Positions 29,501 to 37,727 of a DNA stretch of 64,000 nucleotides are shown one piece after another. This DNA is from Gorsachius magnificus (taxonomy: Eukaryota; Chordata; Aves; Pelecaniformes; Ardeidae): assembly GCA_034008185.1 (NCBI GenBank), contig CM067081.1, forward strand, positions 68,624,054 to 68,688,053, written 5' to 3'. Positions within the stretch are counted from its first letter, which is position 1, and each line of letters begins with the position of its first letter. Under the pieces are notes generated by a model. That model saw nothing but the letters and a program-made list of their open reading frames with translations, made no database searches and was not told where the DNA came from. The translations under genes and the position numbers were made by a program.

Positions 29501-32500
29501 TCTGACACCTCTTCCTGATGGGCAATTTTTAATTTTTTAAACTCTTCATTCAGATTATTGATTTCATTAAAGTAACACTGAGAGTTGCTTTTAATAGTTT
29601 CTTGCAGATTTGTTTTTTTTTTTTTAAAATTTGCTCCTCATAAGTAGATTTAATTCTTTGGACATCATCTTGTAGTCTTTTAACCTCTTTTTGAGTGTCA
29701 CTATGACATTCAATCTGTTCCACCAGCCCCATTTGTTTCTTTGCTTGTTCCTCTAATTCCATTTTCAGCTTTGTTAAGTCCTCATTGTGTTTGCATTGTG
29801 CATTTGCTAATTCACTCTTCAGAGCTTTTATTTCTTTCAGAGAGTCAAAACTTGATTGCTCCAGTTGCTTCTGCAATTCTTCCATCTTAGCCACTGCAGT
29901 CTAAACAAACAGGCAAGTTATTAAATACAGGTAAGTTAGCATTCAGAATTTTCAAATAAACTGTTTACAATAATGAATTAGAAGACTTAGGAGTCCTTAG
30001 TTTTAAAAACTGCTATAATTTGAAAATATTAATATGTTATGACAACTCAATTCAGAAGACGCTGCAGAAAGTACAAAAACATTTTCAGAATAAGAAAGGT
30101 AAAGTAAGTCTTAAATCATGTTTACCAGCATAATTTCACAAAATGATCATGATAGATTTCAGCTTTAGCAACTATTCTGATAATGTATTAAAGACCAAAT
30201 TACTTTTAGCGCATCAGATTCAAGTATCTGGAATATAACAATGTTAATCAATTGCAAGCAATTCACGCTTCACTTTATTATGAATTGGGATTACTGACAT
30301 AATTTAGATGCCTTTGCTGACAAGCTCCTCCCTACAAATATCTGAATGTAAACCTCATATTTCCCATGGAAAGACAGAGCTGACTGATTGAAGCCATCAC
30401 ATATGTAGGTTACTAATGCACAGACTGAATTCTTTTTGAACAGCTGTGGATCTAGCCAATGCACGTAAGAATTTTACATTTAATGTCAGTCCTATAAAAA
30501 CTATGTCAGGGGGTACAGAGAAAATATGCTTTAACATATGAAGACTTTCAGGTTGGTTTTTTTTTTTTTTTAGGTAAAAAAAGAACACAGGTAAGTGAAG
30601 AAAAAGATTAAAATGAAAGTGAACTATACAACAAAGCAAAACTAGAAAATAGACATAATTCTGAAATATTTTAGTAATGTTCTATTGCTCATTTCAGTAC
30701 CTCTGCTTCTTGCTTTCTTTGACCATTTTCTTTTTTCAAAGCTATGCACTGCTGCTGACTTTCAGCTTTTTCCAGTAGTACAACATCCAGTCTTTCTGTG
30801 AGAGCCTAATTTTAAGGGAGAAAGATCACTGAAAGAAGGGTTTCTTAACAATGGAAGCCCAAATGATTTTTGCAAACTGTAGGAACTCACAAACTGGTCA
30901 TGACCTTTTTGTCAATTAAACAGATCAGTCTGATATTAAAAGTTACTTTCAACCCAAATATGACAGATATGGAACAGGCAGACTACAACAATGATGTTGC
31001 ATAATACGTTCTGTTAAAAAATCGTATTTCTGATCAGCTAATTTTTTATCATCAGGTGTGGGGGGGAGCTCCTCTTCTGTAGAAATGAAATCTCCATCCA
31101 AATTATTAAAAAAACCTTTCCAGTTGATAAACTGCTCCTCATTACCAGCTTTCACTTTCATATGCTATGACCCTTACTTTGGAAAGACAGATGTTCTTGC
31201 CATTTAAAAAAATTCCAGTTACTATCCTAAAAGTATTTCTTGTGACATGCAACTTTAATTATGTGTTTCTGATCTCATCAAATGACTAGCTCAGAAGTTT
31301 TCTAAATGGCTGAAGTCTTCCTGCAGTCGTCATTCTAAAGCAAACAAAAGCCTGTCCAACCAACTACACAAGGAAAAAAGTCTTGCTGAGGAAATTGTAC
31401 TATTTCTCACAGAACTGATAGTGTTTTGTGCAAAGTGGACTAAGGATGTGGGGGGAGGAGGAAAAAAAAAGGTTTTTAGGAATTGTCTTGAATTCCTGAA
31501 AATGGATTACATTCAATCTGAATAAAAGTTTTAAAGCTATTTTCTATTTACCACAAATTAGTTCTGTAGATTTCAGCTAACATTATGAAATACATTAGAA
31601 ACCCATTACATATTCCTACCTGAATAATATCATCAGCTCCTCCAGTAGCTGTTTTAGATCTGAGTTCTTCAATCTCTTTTTCTAGCTCTTAAAAAAGTAT
31701 AGAAATTTCACAGCATGAATTGATGCTCCATCACAGTAGCAAATTACTAGTAAATCCAGTGCCTAACAACACTCCTGTTCAAATCAGAGATGTCTTTTAC
31801 TGCATCAATTTTTGTTTGTTACTGAGTGTTATAAAGGGCTAATAGAAAGAGAACAAACATTCAGTACTACCTATCCAGTCCTGACATATAGCATGGTTTC
31901 CTGAGGAAGCAAAGCTTCCTTGTTTGGGTGGAGGGACGACAGAATTTTTTTTATCATTGTCAAACCTATTTCATGATCAATTTAAACCAGAGAAAAGATA
32001 TTCAGTTCCTACTGGTACACTAAAAATAGGCACCAGCTAGAAGAATAAGATCTTATGACTAACCCCACTGAGGAAAAGCCTGGCATAGCCCATTCCTATC
32101 TTATTATTTTGCTGGGCAGCTACTAGCAGTCAGCATAACTAACTCACAACAAGGGGAAGTTACACCAGTCCAAGTAGTGGGCCACTGGAGGAAAAGGGAC
32201 AGCAGAGAGGAAAGGGACAGCACATGAGAGCACAAATTTACACAGGATACTTTTAAGTGATTAACACAAAATTCTGTTTGGTATGTTTTATGATTTCTTG
32301 TTAAAGAAGCAAATGATCAAATATAAAGTAGCTAACTATTTTAAAGAAACCAGTGTACCCTACAACAATACTAATTACACAAAATCTATCAGGGACATTC
32401 CCCCTCCCATATGCTTCCTGAAAAGCAACAGGAATCCCTGCAATCAATATAGGGAACACAACAATGACAAGTCCCACTTCAACTCTTGTGCAAGCTACAT

Positions 32501-33549
32501 TGTTCCATCATGCCATTCTGCCAGATCAAAATTCATTTAATACCTGACAAAAGCAATGCTTCTTTTTCTTCCCTCCCTTGCTCTAAGGACTTCAGTCATT
32601 ATCCTCCCACAAGAAATAGGAAATTGCAGAAAAAGTTCTAGGATATTTGTCTAGAATTTATATCTACCTAGCAAAAATATGCAGTGACATTAGGAAAAGT
32701 CAGATAGTACCAAGCATTAAGGCAGAAATTGTTCTTTCCAGTAAGGTACCTGTACATCTTGACTTCACTTTCTGGATAAGCATCACTTGCTTTTTTGCAA
32801 ACTTAATGAGATCTTCTTTGGGCAACGTGTCCAGCTGTAAAAAATATATATATTACAGAAATCAGCTTCCTCTAACCCAGAGGTAAACAGAAAAAAGGAC
32901 ATTTTAGCATCTAACTCCCAAGAAGGTAAGTTTCAGGGTAAGAAACTGTCTTACCACACATTTGCAAGAACAATAACAGTCCAAATTACTGCTGTTCTGT
33001 TATCCAATTCTGTTATTTCAAGCACAGTAACAGAAACTACTCCTAAGTCTGTACTTTTCCAAAATCATTCTAGAGCACACAACTGCACAGCATCAGTTCA
33101 AAAGGAAAACTTTGTTGGGAAGCATTACAATTCAGTAATATAATTTGAACAATGCTTTGCAAATAGCAAGCTGACTTAACATTGACATTGTTTAAGTTTA
33201 CTTCCAACATATGCAAAGAAGTCTGTGTACATTATGAAACAGACCACGGCAAGAACTAATATTTTATCAAATATTGTAACAGGAAGTGAACATACCAATA
33301 AGAGATTTTTTTTCCCACCTTTTACAAAACACCTTAGTTTACTGTTCATAAAATTTTTAAGAAATCTAGACAGGAAACTCTTTAAAAATACCTTTATGTC
33401 TTCCTATTAGTCACAGCTTGCATGCTAATCTGTAACCCTTTCAACTACTGCTATCCAAATAAATTAGATCTGTGAGGTCTGATTACCTTTGATTTGCCTG
33501 ATCCTGGTGTGACAGAAGATGCCACCATCTCCTGCCCAGCATCTTGTAC
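8514..33549 (-). CDS. GCC2: GRIP and coiled-coil domain-containing protein 2 (GCC185 golgin), 22 coding exons
   Basis: GCC2/GCC185 is a peripheral trans-Golgi golgin. From family knowledge, its C-terminal GRIP domain binds ARL1-type GTPases, and the long coiled coil captures vesicles in endosome-to-Golgi retrieval of cargo such as mannose-6-phosphate receptors. I assembled 22 minus-strand exons by splice sites, phase and similarity to the mammalian protein. The phases agree at every junction, and the exons sum to 4,998 nt (1,665 residues plus stop), against about 1,684 in human. Nearly all of it is Lys/Glu/Gln/Leu-rich coiled coil. The GRIP region lies in the third- and second-last exons, and the protein ends [13 protein letters not shown] as in mammals. 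Oddities: the first coding exon (a few residues) was not found; exon 27483-29900 has two frame breaks (near 29620 and 29080), so literal translation stops at 29550; one intron uses a GC donor. It could be a decayed copy, but the otherwise intact 22-exon structure argues for a working gene with local errors or indels. Confidence 0.93.
8999..9025. repeat. AT/AC dinucleotide microsatellite
   Basis: TATATATAT passing directly into a run of about nine AC units, just downstream of a GCC2 exon in transcription order. Confidence 0.9.
9740..9941 (-). CDS. GCC2: GCC2 exon, GRIP domain
   Basis: 202 nt, leaving one base. It encodes [18 protein letters not shown] and then the GRIP core [14 protein letters not shown] to [12 protein letters not shown]. 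The Tyr in NLEYLKN is at the position of the conserved GRIP tyrosine needed for ARL1 binding in the family. Consensus donor GTAGGT, acceptor CATCTGTAG. Confidence 0.96.
10762..10901 (-). CDS. GCC2: GCC2 exon, helix leading into the GRIP domain
   Basis: 140 nt, ending in phase 0. It encodes [20 protein letters not shown], then [15 protein letters not shown] and [11 protein letters not shown], which are closely conserved. Donor GTTAGC, acceptor AATTGCAG. Confidence 0.94.
11699..11893 (-). CDS. GCC2: GCC2 exon, conserved acidic linker before GRIP
   Basis: 195 nt, leaving one base. It encodes [20 protein letters not shown], then [20 protein letters not shown] and an end at [11 protein letters not shown]. 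This Ser/Thr/Glu-rich linker is very similar to mammals. Donor GTAGGT, acceptor TCTTTCAG. Confidence 0.95.
12666..13150 (-). mobile_element. CR1 LINE 3' fragment in a GCC2 intron
   Basis: This is the avian CR1 3' end in minus orientation, so its 3' end is at the low coordinate. The hallmark GTTGGAAGGGACC appears near 12690, followed by the usual CR1 3' region down to CCCTCCTCTGGATGCATTTAAG near 13110-13130. It is 5'-truncated at about 485 bp and lies in the intron between exons 11699-11893 and 13338-13555, in the same orientation as the gene. Confidence 0.9.
13338..13555 (-). CDS. GCC2: GCC2 exon, coiled coil
   Basis: 218 nt, leaving one base. It encodes [20 protein letters not shown], then the conserved [20 protein letters not shown] block and an end at LKSEPSTR. 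Donor GTAATT, acceptor GTTCTCAG. Confidence 0.93.
14931..15107 (-). CDS. GCC2: GCC2 exon, coiled coil
   Basis: 177 nt, leaving two bases. It encodes [20 protein letters not shown], then [20 protein letters not shown] and an end at [12 protein letters not shown]. Donor GTATGG, acceptor CTTTGCAG. Confidence 0.93.
16905..17026 (-). CDS. GCC2: GCC2 exon, coiled coil
   Basis: 122 nt. It encodes [20 protein letters not shown] and then [20 protein letters not shown]. Donor GTAAAA. The acceptor GTGATAG has a poor pyrimidine tract but keeps phase. Confidence 0.9.
19073..19210 (-). CDS. GCC2: GCC2 exon, coiled coil
   Basis: 138 nt, phase 0 at both ends. It encodes [20 protein letters not shown], then [15 protein letters not shown] and an end at LQEECRAAQ. 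Donor GTACTC, acceptor CTTTTTCAG. Confidence 0.93.
19914..19922 (-). promoter_or_regulatory. GCC2: Non-canonical GC splice donor of a GCC2 intron
   Basis: On the minus strand the exon ends AAG and the intron begins GCAAGA. GC donors are a known minority class of U2-type introns, and they usually have strong flanking consensus (AG|GCAAG), as here. No GT close by would keep the frame and the conserved QVEAYK|IQV junction. Confidence 0.85.
19920..19997 (-). CDS. GCC2: GCC2 exon, coiled coil, followed by a GC donor
   Basis: 78 nt, phase 0 at both ends. It encodes [20 protein letters not shown] and then QVEAYK. The 3' junction reads TATAAG|GCAAGA, so the donor is GC and not GT. The next exon resumes in phase with [11 protein letters not shown], so this is a real GC-AG intron and not a misplaced boundary. 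Confidence 0.9.
20135..20235 (-). CDS. GCC2: GCC2 exon, coiled coil
   Basis: 101 nt. It encodes [20 protein letters not shown] and then [13 protein letters not shown], the latter as in mammals. Donor GTAAGT, acceptor TGCATTAG. Confidence 0.93.
20790..20952 (-). CDS. GCC2: GCC2 exon, coiled coil
   Basis: 163 nt, enters in phase 0 and leaves one base. It encodes [20 protein letters not shown] and then the conserved [19 protein letters not shown] block. Consensus donor GTGAGT, acceptor AATTTGCAG. Confidence 0.94.
21528..21632 (-). CDS. GCC2: GCC2 exon, coiled coil
   Basis: 105 nt, phase 0 at both ends. It encodes [20 protein letters not shown] and then [15 protein letters not shown]. Donor GTAGAG, acceptor AATTTCAG. 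Confidence 0.92.
22048..22212 (-). CDS. GCC2: GCC2 exon, coiled coil
   Basis: 165 nt, phase 0 at both ends. It encodes [19 protein letters not shown], then [20 protein letters not shown] and an end at EQKTK. Donor GTAGTA, acceptor AATTTCAG. Confidence 0.92.
23632..23751 (-). CDS. GCC2: GCC2 exon, coiled coil
   Basis: 120 nt, phase 0 at both ends. It encodes [20 protein letters not shown] and on to [12 protein letters not shown]. Donor GTCAGT, acceptor ATGTTAAG. The intron upstream of it holds the two adjoining CR1 copies. Confidence 0.92.
23944..24210 (-). mobile_element. CR1 LINE 3' fragment, copy A
   Basis: It begins with a diverged CR1 3' end (AGGTTGGAAGAGACCTCAGG near 23964) and runs through typical CR1 3' sequence to about 24,210. 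There it abuts a second CR1 3' end in the same orientation. It sits in the GCC2 intron between exons 23632-23751 and 25775-25867. Confidence 0.85.
24211..25400 (-). mobile_element. CR1 LINE 3' region including degraded ORF2 C-terminal part, copy B
   Basis: It starts with ATAGAATCATAGAATCATTT, the CR1 terminal octamer repeat, and GGTTGGAAAAGGCC. It extends about 1.2 kb through the 3' UTR into sequence resembling the end of the CR1 reverse-transcriptase frame (the GGTCATTGTTAAACAAGAGC area near 25,010 and TGATGCTGACTGTCCCCAGTC near 25,330). The frames are broken and no intact protein remains. Confidence 0.85.
25775..25867 (-). CDS. GCC2: GCC2 exon, coiled coil
   Basis: 93 nt, phase 0 at both ends. 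It encodes [20 protein letters not shown] and then [11 protein letters not shown], nearly identical to the mammalian segment. Donor GTAAGA, acceptor GACGCAG. Confidence 0.93.
25953..26053 (-). CDS. GCC2: GCC2 exon, coiled coil
   Basis: 101 nt, completing a split Gly codon. It encodes [17 protein letters not shown] and then [16 protein letters not shown], highly conserved with mammals. Donor GTACCC, acceptor TTTTTAG. Confidence 0.92.
26737..26806 (-). CDS. GCC2: GCC2 exon, coiled coil
   Basis: 70 nt, enters in phase 0 and leaves one base. It encodes [20 protein letters not shown] and then EEI. Donor GTATCT, acceptor TAATACAG. Confidence 0.88.
27152..27215 (-). mobile_element. Possible ancient CR1-like 3' remnant
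   Basis: GAGTCATAGAAAGTTAGAGG and the following bases up to GCCCATCTAGT resemble an old CR1 3' end. It is short and diverged, so the assignment is tentative. Confidence 0.3.
27483..29900 (-). CDS. GCC2: GCC2 large central exon, with two frame breaks
   Basis: 2,418 nt (divisible by three), acceptor TTTGTTTAG and donor GTTATA. It encodes about half of the protein, all coiled coil, including conserved stretches such as [17 protein letters not shown] and QQQASDV. It reads in three blocks. 29900 to about 29626 is in the entry frame, about 29612 to 29092 is in a shifted frame, and about 29065 to 27483 is back in the entry frame. The first shift falls at a run of 13 A (29613-29625). The second lies just after HEREDLD, where TAA follows directly. 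At each break the family has roughly 11-13 more residues. Strict translation stops at 29550-29552, giving about 223 residues. Sequence or assembly error is the simplest explanation; true inactivation is possible. Confidence 0.85.
30701..30805 (-). CDS. GCC2: GCC2 exon, coiled coil
   Basis: 105 nt, phase 0 at both ends. It encodes [15 protein letters not shown] and continues through [11 protein letters not shown] to KQEAE, collinear with the mammalian protein. Donor GTACTG, acceptor AAATTAG. Confidence 0.92.
31620..31687 (-). CDS. GCC2: GCC2 exon, coiled coil
   Basis: 68 nt completing the split Glu codon. It encodes [16 protein letters not shown] and then GADDIIQ. Donor GTAGGA, acceptor TTTTTTAAG. 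Confidence 0.92.
32750..32834 (-). CDS. GCC2: GCC2 exon, start of conserved N-terminal helix
   Basis: 85 nt, enters in phase 0 and leaves one base. It encodes [16 protein letters not shown] and then [12 protein letters not shown], one of the best conserved parts of the protein. The acceptor TTTTTTACAG and donor GTACCT are both canonical. Confidence 0.93.
33487..33549 (-). CDS. GCC2: GCC2 exon, first coding segment located
   Basis: 63 nt, phase 0 at both ends, acceptor TTTGTAG and donor GTAATC. It encodes [21 protein letters not shown], matching the mammalian segment shortly after the initiator MEDL. The only in-frame ATG is at 33526-33528. It could be the start if exon 1 is non-coding, but conservation of VQD before it suggests a short coding exon upstream. 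Confidence 0.85.
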
Positions 33550-33906
33550 CTACAAAAAAAAAAAGCACAGTCTGCGATAACGCAACTTTTTAATGTAAAC
33601 TACCAAAGGAACTAACTGAAAGTCTGCAAATGCTAAGAATAACTGAATATACTGGGAGCTCAAGGAAAAAATAAAAATATATTTGTAGAACCAGTCAGAA
33701 GGATAACGGGGAAAAAACCTGGTAGAGATCTAGTGTGATTAGTCCAAAACAACAGCAGAAGGGAAAACTGATTTCCAAACCAGTATGATCTTACGACTCC
33801 ATTACTGAGTTGTCATCTAAAATTGATACAGTACTGAAAAAACATTTTATTTACAAGAGGTTACAAAAGTGTGACTCACTATCTTTTCTTCACACTAAAA
33901 ATAACA

Positions 33907-33927
33907 TTTTTTTTTTTTTTTTTTTTT
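33907..33927. repeat. T21 homopolymer
   Basis: A run of 21 T in the GCC2 5' intron. Confidence 0.9.
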
Positions 33928-34225
33928 AAAAATTTGACTAAAAGTGCTGGCCTGACAAACATACTTGAAAACACTGCAAATTCTGGGCTCTCTATTCCTA
34001 ACATCCATGCATAATGCCTCCTACTGTAAACTTCCACAAAGCTAATCCGGGAGACTCAATGTTACTTTGCAGTAGTTTATATGAGATATGCTTACCTGTA
34101 CTTGGATACATAAAGAAACATACATAACTAAGATGGGGCAAAGGAAAACGGAACAGACACTTCCAGTATCCCAAGGGTAGCATTTCCAAGCTTTAATCTT
34201 TACCCTGCTTCTTCCTTCATACTGT

Positions 34226-34255
34226 CATGTGTGTGTGCGCGCACACACATGTATA
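34226..34255. repeat. Alternating purine-pyrimidine tract, nearly palindromic
   Basis: TG repeats pass into GCGCGC and then CA repeats over about 30 bp, with strict purine-pyrimidine alternation. This gives both Z-DNA and hairpin potential. Further TATA and GTGTATATGT tracts follow to about 34,325. Confidence 0.85.
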
Positions 34256-35739
34256 AAAGTGAAGCGGTGCATATATAAATATCTGCATTTTTATATATCT
34301 GCATATGTGTGTATATGTATACACACCTTCACTTTTATTTTGCTACTCTCTTTATTCTGACAAAAAACCCTTATAATAGAAACTAAGGAAAAAACAAACT
34401 GGATCTAAGCACTACTAGAATGAAGAATCACTGACTAACAATTTAGAGAGAACAGCCGATACAGAAAATAAGAAAGGCCATAATTAGAAATATGAATTCA
34501 AGTACAGACCAAGGACAAAGGCAGTTACAGTTATCTCCCTCTGTATCACATGGGCTAGAGGATTTTTTTTCTGAGATGGCAATAGCAAACTTATTAGAAA
34601 ATATCATGCCTGTTAAACATAAATACCGCATTCAAACAAAAAAAGTTTAAGCTTCAGATTTTCTTGGTATGCAAAACTTTGCCAACATTTAAATTCTTAG
34701 TATTTCAGCACTGCAATTAGCAAAGCACTGTCACTACAAGCAGTATGCTTACACAGTATAATTAACTACAACAAATTGTATGTACTGTTTAGAAAACGAT
34801 AGCACATATCTCTCCATGCTACAGCAAGGTCAGAGGAATCTACACATTACTTTTACTCTCCCTTAAGCTAATACGCACAGAGGCAGAACCATGTATCATG
34901 TAAGACGATGCATTCGGTTTTGCTGTTCTGGTAACAGAAACCACAAGCAGCTCATGTAGAGGGCTTCACCCATGCGAATTAGAACAACAAGGAAGATGGT
35001 TACTAAAAAACCCTAAACTTTTCATTGGTTAGGTGCATCTGAGCTGTGAGCCAGCAGACAGTAAATACACTTCTAAGCACCACACCGAATCCCGCAAGGA
35101 TTCTCAAGGTTCTATTCCACCTTCTGAAAACAGGGTATGCTTCCATACTTTACCAACATGCATATACACATATTTTCAATTTAAAGCCTACTTTATCTAC
35201 ACTAAGGTGTTTCCAAGCTACAGTTTAGCATGTTCTGCGTATTTTAATTGCTATCTACCCCTTATCTTGCAATAGCTAAACATACTCTTAGAAAGCCTGA
35301 CGGGTGTATAAATGCAATACACCAGTCGTGATGTGAACTGCGGCAGTAGTCACCATTATGAACGGTGATTTTCCGAGAAGCGTGCAACTTTTAGACATCA
35401 CCGACTAATCATACCAAGTCACATCAAAACACATTTTGAGTTGTGACCGCTTCAGCCAACAGAGGCATAGTTGGAAGGCAGGCAGCTCAGAAACTACCAG
35501 GAGAGTTAATTTCACATATTTTTAAACTCTTCAACACTGCCTTTGGATTTGCCTTGGTGGTTACGAAAGCTACACTGGAGACACACACTTCAGTGAGTCT
35601 GTTTGCTTGCGTTGGTAGGTGTTTCACAGCTGGCGTACTGTGAACACATCAGGTCATCTCCGGGGAAAGAGGAATGCTTGTTCGCTCGTGGGGACTTTTA
35701 AAGAGCAACCACGCAACACGCTCACTCTACGTCATCTGC

Positions 35740-36640
35740 GTGCTTCTTCGCTTGAATCAGCACCGGCTGATCTCCCCCAGCCCGAGCAAACAGGACGACA
35801 TGACCGCCTTCGGGCGGGAGGCACTCAGCAACCCCTGAAGCCCGCGCCGGCACTCACGCTGCCGCAGGGCAGGACCGGAGCACCCGTTCCCCTTTCCCAT
35901 TCCCACCCCCGGCCCCGGCCCCGGCTCAAGCGGGAGCGCGGCGGGCCGCGCACCGCCTCCCCCCTCCCCCCTCAGCTGCCGCCCAGCGGGGGCTGCGCCA
36001 CCCCCGCGGGCAGGCGGGGAGGAGGCGAAGGGCCCCGCTGGCCGCGGGCAGCGCCGGCGGCGGGCCCTGAGGCGAGCGGCGCCGCCCCACAGGCGCCCCG
36101 CCTCGCGCGCTGCAGGCCAAGGTCACGAGCCCCCCGGGACCGGGTGACCCCCCCCCACCCCCTCCCCTCCTCCCCCCTCCCCCCCCATCCCCGCACGCCG
36201 GTAAGGCCGCACCTCCCGCCGCCGCCGGAGCCCCGCCCCCTGGCACGCGGCGCCGGCGGTTGGGCGCTTCGCCGCTTCGCGTGCCCGGGGTGTGGGGGGA
36301 GGGCAGTCTGCGGGACCCCCCCCAGCCTCCCCGGGAAACCTGGGTTCCCGCTGCGGCCGGGCCGCTTCGGCGGCAAAACCGAGGCGAGCGGTGGCTTCAG
36401 GCCGGAGGCGCAGGTGGCGCTGCCAGCCGCGCGCTCGCCGTCGAATAAAACCGGCACAGGGGTGCGGGAAGGGGGTACGGCTGGAAGGCGGCTGCCCCCC
36501 CACTGCCCCCTCTTCCTGCAGGGCTCCCGAGGGGTACCCGCTGCTGGGGGGGGGGGGCACCTTACGGTGCGGGCAGCCTGTTAATGAGGCAGCTCTGTCT
36601 CGCGCTGTCGCCCTCAGGAGAGTATGAGGCGACCAGCTCT
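35740..36640 (-). promoter_or_regulatory. GCC2: CpG island, probable GCC2 promoter and first exon
   Basis: This is the only long GC-rich, CpG-rich stretch in the window. It lies just upstream of GCC2 on the minus strand, with a GC box (CCCCGCCCC) near 36,232-36,240 and no clear TATA box. A consensus minus-strand donor (GTGAGT, 35852-35857) could end a first exon at 35858. No ATG in the island leads in phase 0 to the next exon, so exon 1 is either non-coding or the start codon lies in sequence not recognised here. A plus-strand donor-like GGTAAGG near 36,200 leaves a divergent transcript possible. Confidence 0.7.
36148..36192 (-). other. Polypurine G-rich tract with G-quadruplex potential
   Basis: On the minus strand this is a near-uninterrupted series of G runs of 3-9 bases separated by one or two bases, well beyond the four runs of three needed for a quadruplex. 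It lies inside the CpG island. Confidence 0.7.
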
Positions 36641-37686
36641 GTGCTCAGGCAGGTACCTAAGGATTTAGGATCCTGTTTTTAATACCTTCGATGGAAGCAC
36701 AGGGTGACCAAGTTATTTACTAAGCGTCGGATATGAAGGACTGCTCCAGAGCAAATAGCAGAAGCCAGGTATTACGGCTCGTAGTTATGGGGTTTTTTTT
36801 TAATTAAGAGGCGTTTTTTATGGCCATTTGGGTAGGTGTTCGAGGGCTGCAATACCTGATTTAAAGTGCATGCATTTTTTGTTGTAATCATGCGTGCACT
36901 TTGATAGTGCCTGACTTATTTTTGACATTTCGTGATAAGTAATTGATTTTTAATGAGAAGTTGCCCAGGAGTAACAATTTAGGCATATTATTCTATTTAC
37001 AGTTCACTGGATAAATATTTAATATCACTGAATTAATTACAGTATCATGAGGGAATATCATTTTAATAAGAAAAGAGAGTCATGTTAGTCAAAATGCTGC
37101 TCTCGGAAGAGTAATTTGCATTTTCCAAGTCTGCTTATTGTCCTTTTGAAATTCAAATGACAAATAGTGACAAAGGGCAGAAAGTTTTGTCACATATACC
37201 CCACAAATTGTTTCCTTGTGTCCCCCCCCATGCATTCACTGTACATTATATATATTTATTGTATATTGTAATATATGCAGGTACACAACTGCAGCAGGAG
37301 CATACGGTTCCGTGCTCTCACAGAGGTTGCTGACAAGGAACAGAGCTCCCTAAGCAAAGTGCAAGAAGCTGTTTTTCTCTTACTTCTATTTTTGCACTTT
37401 TTAGAAGTCCCACAGGGCACTTAACAGATTAAATCTTTCTCTCCCCATCCACTTTGGGAGAGGCTGAGCTGGGTACCTACGCCTGCACTGCTGGGGTCTA
37501 ACACGGGGGTTCCATGCAACTTCAGGGAGAGCCTTTCTAGGTACAGTCCTTCCAAAACCATCCTGTGGCAAAACCTTTTGACTCTAAACTATGAATAAAG
37601 TATGCCCCATACTGCACTGCTTTGTCCTTCCGGGTTGGTCTCCTACTGAAGTTCGACATTTGGAGAGAACACTATAGGAAAGCTTA

Positions 37687-37727
<41 letters not shown>

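Larger units (their letters stand above)
33550..35739 (-). other. GCC2: GCC2 5' intron, first coding exon not found
   Basis: This is the stretch between the first located coding exon and the CpG island. It holds a T21 run (33907-33927) and an alternating purine-pyrimidine tract near 34226-34255. A good donor sequence (CAG|GTAAGC, about 34,094-34,099 on the minus strand) exists, but the frame it closes resembles no GCC2 sequence, so I do not call it as an exon. Confidence 0.5.

Noticed and set aside
34094..34189. Possible GCC2 first exon ending at a CAG|GTAAGC donor
   Set aside because: The phase-0 frame (MYVSLCIQVQ) shows no likeness to the GCC2 N terminus, and the site is far from the CpG island.
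35859..35897. ATG at 35,895-35,897 leading to the GTGAGT donor as the GCC2 start
   Set aside because: It reaches the donor in phase 1, while the next exon requires phase 0.
35619..36584. 321-codon plus-strand open frame, and antisense frames, through the CpG island
   Set aside because: Pro/Arg/Gly-rich translation typical of GC-rich DNA with few stop codons; several frames on both strands are open at once and none resembles a protein.
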